Source: Prevotella sp. (GTDB taxonomy: Bacteria; Bacteroidota; Bacteroidia; Bacteroidales; Bacteroidaceae). From it: DNA of 9,489 nt. Under the pieces are notes generated by a model. That model did no database searches and was not told the origin of the DNA. It was given only the letters and a program-made list of their open reading frames with translations. Below, piece after piece: positions 6,009 to 9,489 of the stretch. Made by a program: the position numbers and the translations under genes. Location: positions 1 to 9,489 of the forward strand of contig JAFRZC010000041.1 of the NCBI GenBank assembly GCA_017442765.1, written 5' to 3'. Position 1 is the stretch's first letter. Each line of letters starts with the position of its first letter.

Positions 6009-6810
6009 GTTTATCTCAAGTCTTCAGAATTTGAAGATAAAGCGTGTGGCGGCTCTTCAGCGGAAGTCTTCGGAGCGCCGGAAGTCGGGGCTTTTTGTCG
6101 TGGAGGGGCTTCGTGAGCTGGCTCGTTGTGTCGAGGCGGGCTTCGAGGTGGTGTCTGTCTTCTGTTGCGAGGAAATTGTGGCCGACAGGCCGCCGGCTTT
6201 CTTGTCGGGCTTGAGCGGCTCCTGCCAATGGTATGAGGTGGCTCCTGCGGTCTATGCCAAGCTGGCTTATCGTGGCGGCACGGAGGGGGTGCTGGCTGTG
6301 GTGAGGTCGCGTCAGGCGCGGCTCTGCGACTTGCGGCTGAAGGACTGTCCGCTTGTTGTTGTGCTGGAGCGTGTGGAGAAGCCCGGCAATCTTGGTGCCG
6401 TGCTGCGAAGTGCCGATGCTGCGGGGGCTGATGCCGTTGTCGTCTGCGATCCGCTGACCGACCTCTACAATCCCAATCTCATCCGCAGCTCCATAGGTGC
6501 CGTCTTCGCGGTGCCGGTTGTCGCTTGCCCGTCGGAGGAGTGCATTGCCTGGCTCAAGGAGCGGAAGATAAGAATACTGACGGCTCAGCTGCAAGATGCT
6601 CATCCGTATTACGATACCGACATGCGGGGCGGAACGGCCCTCGTCATGGGCACAGAATCGACGGGGTTGACCGAGCAATGGCGGAAAGCTGCCGATGCGC
6701 ACATCCGCATCCCCATGCTTGGCCGTCTCGACTCGCTGAACGTGTCGGTCAGCACGGCGATACTGCTCTTCGAGGCCGTCAGACAAAGGAATATAGTGTT
6801 TAGTGTTTAG
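5998..6810 (+). CDS. SpoU/TrmH-family RNA 2'-O-ribose methyltransferase
   Basis: Transfers a methyl group from S-adenosylmethionine to a ribose 2'-OH of rRNA or tRNA; the exact target cannot be told from sequence. The 270-residue product has the N-terminal substrate-binding domain (SGLFVVEGLRELARCVEAGF, 30-49) and a knotted SPOUT domain with all three motifs: EKPGNLGAVLRSADAAG (127-143, with Asn131 and Arg137), MGTESTGL (217-224), and IPMLGRLDSLNVSVSTAILL (238-257). It uses a GTG start, the only in-frame start: TGA at 5992-5994 closes the frame upstream. That GTG lies in a heptad repeat and overlaps the TGA of a 4-codon frame (ATG 5987) better placed behind a Shine-Dalgarno-like tract, which may couple their translation. 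The last residues (VFSV) and the TAG stop are encoded by the next heptad array. Confidence 0.9.
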   Translation: MKSEFISSLQNLKIKRVAALQRKSSERRKSGLFVVEGLRELARCVEAGFEVVSVFCCEEIVADRPPAFLSGLSGSCQWYEVAPAVYAKLAYRGGTEGVLAVVRSRQARLCDLRLKDCPLVVVLERVEKPGNLGAVLRSADAAGADAVVVCDPLTDLYNPNLIRSSIGAVFAVPVVACPSEECIAWLKERKIRILTAQLQDAHPYYDTDMRGGTALVMGTESTGLTEQWRKAADAHIRIPMLGRLDSLNVSVSTAILLFEAVRQRNIVFSV

Positions 6811-6902
6811 TGTTTAGTGTTTAGCGTTTAGCGTTTAGTGTTTATCCGCGTTTGTCCGTGGTTAATTATGCATTATAAATTATGAATTAAAAATTATCAA
6901 TT
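6791..6902 (+). repeat. Heptad array 6 between trmH and deoD
   Basis: Sixteen 7-base blocks in one register: ATATAGT, six GTTTAGY, GTTTATC, CGCGTTT, GTCCGTG, GTTAATT, ATGCATT, ATAAATT, ATGAATT, AAAAATT, ATCAATT. The deoD ATG begins exactly at the next block boundary (6903). The array overlaps the 3' end of trmH and supplies its stop. No TAnnTTTG box was found in it, so deoD is probably read from the trmH promoter. Confidence 0.88.
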
Positions 6903-7610
6903 ATGAGTAAGACACCAACTCCCCACATCGGGGCAAAATTCGGCGAGATAGCCGAAACAGTGATTATGGCGGGCGACCCGCTTCGCGTCAAATTTATGGC
7001 AGAGAAATTTCTGGAGAATCCAGTTCAGTTTAATAATGTACGCGGAATGCTGGGCTATACCGGCGAGTACAAAGGAAAGCGTGTGAGCGTGATGGGTCAC
7101 GGGATGGGCATGGCCTCCATCGGCATCTACACCTATGAGCTCTACAATTTCTATGGTGTGAAGACCATCATTCGTGTCGGTTCCTCGGGCTCCATCAATC
7201 ATGATTTGCATCTTGGCGACTTGGTTTTTGCCATGGGCGCATGCACGGATTCCAACTACGGCTGCCAGTTCGAGTTGCCCGGGACCTTCGCGCCCATAGC
7301 CGACTACGGTCTCTTGCGCGGTGCCGTTGATGCCTGTGAGCAGCTTGGCTACCGCTATAAGGTGGGCAATGTCGTGTCGTCGGATATTTTCTATCACGAC
7401 AATCCGCACAACGACCGGTGGATGAAGATGGGCGTGCTGGCTGTGGAGATGGAGGCTGCCGCCCTCTACATGAACGCCGTCCGCTCGGGTAACCGCGCCC
7501 TAACCATCCTGACCGTCTCCGATCATATCCTCACAGGCGAGGCGACGACAGCAGAAGAGCGCCAGACAACCTTCACACACATGATGGAGGTGGCCTTCTC
7601 GCTAATATAA
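6903..7610 (+). CDS. deoD: Purine nucleoside phosphorylase, DeoD type
   Basis: Cytosolic purine salvage enzyme that cleaves purine (deoxy)nucleosides with phosphate to the free base and (deoxy)ribose 1-phosphate; the family is a trimer-of-dimers hexamer. The 235-residue product aligns by eye with E. coli DeoD with an offset of 3-4: His8 from the neighbouring subunit; phosphate ligands Gly24, Arg28 (GDPLR), Arg47, Arg91 and Ser94 (RVGSSGSI); ribose ligands in VEMEAA (Glu182, Met183, Glu184); catalytic Asp207 in SDHIL with Arg220. All key residues are present, so it should be active. The start ATG at 6903 follows directly on a heptad array, with no recognisable Shine-Dalgarno. It is followed after 9 bases by the nitroreductase gene, which suggests co-transcription. 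Confidence 0.95.
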   Translation: MSKTPTPHIGAKFGEIAETVIMAGDPLRVKFMAEKFLENPVQFNNVRGMLGYTGEYKGKRVSVMGHGMGMASIGIYTYELYNFYGVKTIIRVGSSGSINHDLHLGDLVFAMGACTDSNYGCQFELPGTFAPIADYGLLRGAVDACEQLGYRYKVGNVVSSDIFYHDNPHNDRWMKMGVLAVEMEAAALYMNAVRSGNRALTILTVSDHILTGEATTAEERQTTFTHMMEVAFSLI

Positions 7611-7619
7611 TACCTCACT

Positions 7620-8306
7620 ATGACATTACAAGAGGCCATTGAAGCCAGGCACAGTGTGAGGGCTTACAGGGAGCAGCTGTTGACATCAGAAATCGTCAAG
7701 GCACTGGAAGAGAGAATAGCTGAGATAAATCGCGAAGGGCAGCTGCATATCCAGCTGATACGGAATGAGCCGAAGGCATTTCGCGGCACACTGGCCAAAT
7801 ACGGGAAGTTCCGGGGTGTGACCAACTACCTTGTCATGGCCGGAATGCGGGCTGACGACTTTGGTGAGCGCATTGGCTACTATGGCGAGCAGCTTGTGTT
7901 GTTCGCTCAGACATTAGGTCTGAACACCTGCTGGGTGGGTCTCAGCTACTCGAAGGTGTCAGGAACGTATGTCCTTGAAAAGGGCGAGAAGATTGCGTGC
8001 TATATTGCCATTGGCTATGGTGAGACACAGGGTGTCGGGCATAAGATTAAGACCGTCGGGCAGGTAAGTAACGCTACTGACATCACTCCTTCCTGGTTCC
8101 GCAAAGGTGTGGAAGCGGCCCTGCTTGCTCCTACGGCCGTGAACCAGCAGAAGTTTTCGTTTGAGTATGCGGGCATGAGCAATCATCGCCATCAGGTGAG
8201 AGCCAAGAAAGGTTTTTCGCTCATCGGCTACACACAGATAGACCTGGGGATTGCCAAGTGCCACTTTGAGATTGGGGCGGAAAAAGAAAATTTCGAGTGG
8301 GTATGA
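7620..8306 (+). CDS. Nitroreductase family protein (TM1586 type)
   Basis: A predicted FMN-dependent oxidoreductase of the nitroreductase fold; the natural substrate is unknown. The 228-residue product opens with the family signature EAIEARHSVRAY (5-16), whose Arg and Ser contact the FMN phosphate. It continues with GYYGEQLVLFAQTLGLNTCWVGLSYSK and a C-terminal AALLAPTAVNQQKFSFEY segment typical of the putative TM nitroreductase group (PF14512). The C-terminal GFSLIGYTQIDLGIAKCHFEIGA completes the fold. The gene lies 9 bases after deoD, and its TGA stop (8304-8306) overlaps the ATG of the next gene in an ATGA arrangement, so translation of the two is probably coupled. Confidence 0.87.
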   Translation: MTLQEAIEARHSVRAYREQLLTSEIVKALEERIAEINREGQLHIQLIRNEPKAFRGTLAKYGKFRGVTNYLVMAGMRADDFGERIGYYGEQLVLFAQTLGLNTCWVGLSYSKVSGTYVLEKGEKIACYIAIGYGETQGVGHKIKTVGQVSNATDITPSWFRKGVEAALLAPTAVNQQKFSFEYAGMSNHRHQVRAKKGFSLIGYTQIDLGIAKCHFEIGAEKENFEWV

Positions 8307-8677
8307 ACATTGAGCAAGTACGGGAATACACGCTGTCGCTCACAGGCGTGACCGAAGATCAGGCATTCGGAGAGGACATTATCAACTTCCGCGTGGAAGG
8401 GAAAATCTTTGTCTGCCTATGGTTGGGTGGAGGCAGGTATGACATGAGAGACGGTGTTTCAAGAATAGCCTTGAAACTGTCGCCAGACAGAAATCAGGAG
8501 CTTCGTGAACAATTCTCCGCAGTGACACCTGCCTATCACTGGAACAAGACCCACTGGAGCGACGTGTATTACGAACAACTGGACGATGCGCAAATTGAGG
8601 AGTGGATTAAAGAGTCCTATCAGCTTATAGTGTCGAAACTTCCTAAAGCTGTTCGGAAAAAGTATATACACATGTAA
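8303..8677 (+). CDS. MmcQ/YjbR family protein
   Basis: A small YjbR/MmcQ-like protein with a CyaY-like fold; members are described as possible DNA-binding proteins, but no function is established. The 124-residue product shows the family pattern: an N-terminal helix (MNIEQVREYTLSLTGVTED), the strand FRVEGKIFVCLWL, a central ALKLSPDRNQELREQF, and the signature HWNKTHWSDVYYEQLDD followed by EEWIKESYQLIVSKLPKAVRKKY. The ATG at 8303 is preferred over the in-frame GTG at 8297 because it gives the ATGA overlap with the upstream stop and a family-like start. It is the last gene of the trmH-deoD-nitroreductase run, since a new promoter for hflX lies downstream. No clear terminator hairpin was seen after it. 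Confidence 0.88.
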   Translation: MNIEQVREYTLSLTGVTEDQAFGEDIINFRVEGKIFVCLWLGGGRYDMRDGVSRIALKLSPDRNQELREQFSAVTPAYHWNKTHWSDVYYEQLDDAQIEEWIKESYQLIVSKLPKAVRKKYIHM

Positions 8678-8713
8678 CAAATAGGAGAAATCTGCCTGTT
8701 TTGAAGGAGTTTA

Positions 8714-8745
8714 TTTGCAACGTTCGGTTTTTATGCGTAATTTTG
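8714..8745 (+). promoter_or_regulatory. hflX promoter
   Basis: TTTG at 8714-8717 and TAATTTTG at 8738-8745 are 20 bases apart, a very good match to the Bacteroidetes consensus. Transcription should begin near 8751, leaving only about 10 AT-rich bases before the hflX ATG. Confidence 0.75.
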
Positions 8746-8760
8746 CAACAATAATTATAT

Positions 8761-9489
8761 ATGAAAGATTTTGTCATCTCTGAAGTGAGGGCTGAAACCG
8801 CCGTTTTGGTCGGCTTAATCACGAAGACACAAGACGAGGATCGGACGAAAGAGTATCTCGATGAGCTCGAGTTTCTGGCCGAGACTGCCGGTGCCCGTGT
8901 GGTGCACCGCTTCACGCAACGTGTAGGCGGTCCCAGCCAGGTGACATACGTGGGTAGTGGAAAGCTGCAAGAGATTGGCCAATATATTAAAGATTGCGAG
9001 GATAACGAAGAACCCGTTGGCATGGCCATCTTCGATGATGAGCTGTCGGCCAGGCAGATTCGCAATATTGAGAAAGAGCTCGGCGTGAAGATACTGGACC
9101 GCACAAGTCTTATCCTCGACATCTTCGCCATGCGTGCGCAGACGGCAGCGGCGAAGACGCAGGTAGAGCTGGCGCAGTACCGTTATATGCTCCCGCGCCT
9201 GCAACGGCTGTGGACCCACCTCGAGCGCCAGGGGGGCGGCTCGGGATCAGGCGGCGGAAAAGGCAGTGTGGGTTTGCGCGGACCAGGCGAGACTCAGCTC
9301 GAGATGGACCAGCGCATCATCCGGCAACGCATATCGCTGCTGAAAGAACGTCTTGTGGAAATTGACAAGCAGAAGACCACACAGCGGAAAAACCGGGGCA
9401 GGCTCATCCGGGTGGCTCTTGTGGGTTATACAAACGTGGGGAAGTCAACCCTCATGAACCTGCTCTCGAAGAGCGAGGTCTTTGCTGAG
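8761..9489 (+). CDS. hflX: GTPase HflX (5' part, runs off the window)
   Basis: HflX is a ribosome-associated GTPase that in other bacteria splits stalled or stress-damaged 70S ribosomes. The first 243 codons are present with no stop. Visible parts: the N-terminal HflX domain including GARVVHRFTQR, YVGSGKLQEI and IFDDELSARQIRNIE; the MRAQTAAAKTQVELAQYRYMLPRL helix; a glycine-rich linker (GGGSGSGGGKGS); the conserved LRGPGETQLE; a coiled helical stretch; and the G1/Walker A GYTNVGKST at 222-230. The remaining G motifs and the C-terminal domain lie beyond the right edge. The start ATG at 8761 fits the family N-terminus and sits about 10 bases after the predicted transcription start. A promoter of its own sets it apart from the upstream run. 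Confidence 0.95.
   Translation, partial: MKDFVISEVRAETAVLVGLITKTQDEDRTKEYLDELEFLAETAGARVVHRFTQRVGGPSQVTYVGSGKLQEIGQYIKDCEDNEEPVGMAIFDDELSARQIRNIEKELGVKILDRTSLILDIFAMRAQTAAAKTQVELAQYRYMLPRLQRLWTHLERQGGGSGSGGGKGSVGLRGPGETQLEMDQRIIRQRISLLKERLVEIDKQKTTQRKNRGRLIRVALVGYTNVGKSTLMNLLSKSEVFAE

Noticed and set aside
6016..6786. 256-codon open frame antisense to trmH
   Set aside because: It mirrors the GC-rich codon pattern of trmH, whose three SPOUT motifs are intact; the antisense product shows no family features.
3929..6902. Heptad arrays as a CRISPR array or as an origin with DnaA boxes
   Set aside because: There are no spacers or 20-40 base repeats, and the units do not match a DnaA box. Period 7 with drifting units does not fit either.
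6897..7409. 170-codon open frame antisense to deoD
   Set aside because: deoD has all catalytic residues on the plus strand; the antisense translation is a shadow.

Overview
The window looks like chromosomal DNA from a Bacteroidales bacterium, most likely a Prevotella-type genus. The gene families point there: a Bacteroidetes-type RNA polymerase omega, DUF4293, a TM1586-type nitroreductase and a DUF4468-like protein. So do several Bacteroidetes-style promoters, with a -7 box of the form TAnnTTTG and in the best cases a TTTG box 19-20 bases upstream. No tRNA, rRNA, CRISPR array or intact mobile element was seen.

Layout. Bases 1-389 (minus strand) hold the 5' part of a secreted DUF4468-like gene broken by an in-frame stop just after its signal peptide. 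uvrB follows (449-2482, minus), divergent from a plus-strand cluster of bamD (2739-3563), rpoZ (3599-3934) and a four-helix DUF4293 membrane protein gene (4005-4457). Converging on that cluster are a heavily decayed HNH endonuclease gene (4480-5038, minus) and a flavin reductase gene (5058-5726, minus). Divergent from the flavin reductase is a plus-strand run of an SpoU/TrmH RNA methyltransferase (5998-6810), deoD (6903-7610), a nitroreductase (7620-8306) and a YjbR/MmcQ-family gene (8303-8677). hflX starts at 8761 from its own promoter and runs off the right edge.

The protein-coding content is mostly housekeeping: excision repair, outer-membrane assembly, transcription, RNA modification, purine salvage and a ribosome-associated GTPase. 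The two broken genes and the flavin reductase start region are the eroding parts.

The most unusual signal is non-coding. Six gene junctions carry arrays with a strict 7-base period (2506-2533, 3929-3998, 4453-4473, 5741-5831, 5981-6008, 6791-6902). The unit sequence changes along an array (GTTTAGT, ATGAATT, TTCAACT, GTCAATT, AAAGTGA), yet the 7-base register is kept across the changes. Two arrays share a perfectly identical 51-base stretch. The arrays supply the stop codons of rpoZ, DUF4293 and trmH and the GTG start of trmH, and one ends exactly at the deoD start codon. The bamD leader holds an unrelated imperfect tandem repeat that can form two mutually exclusive hairpins.
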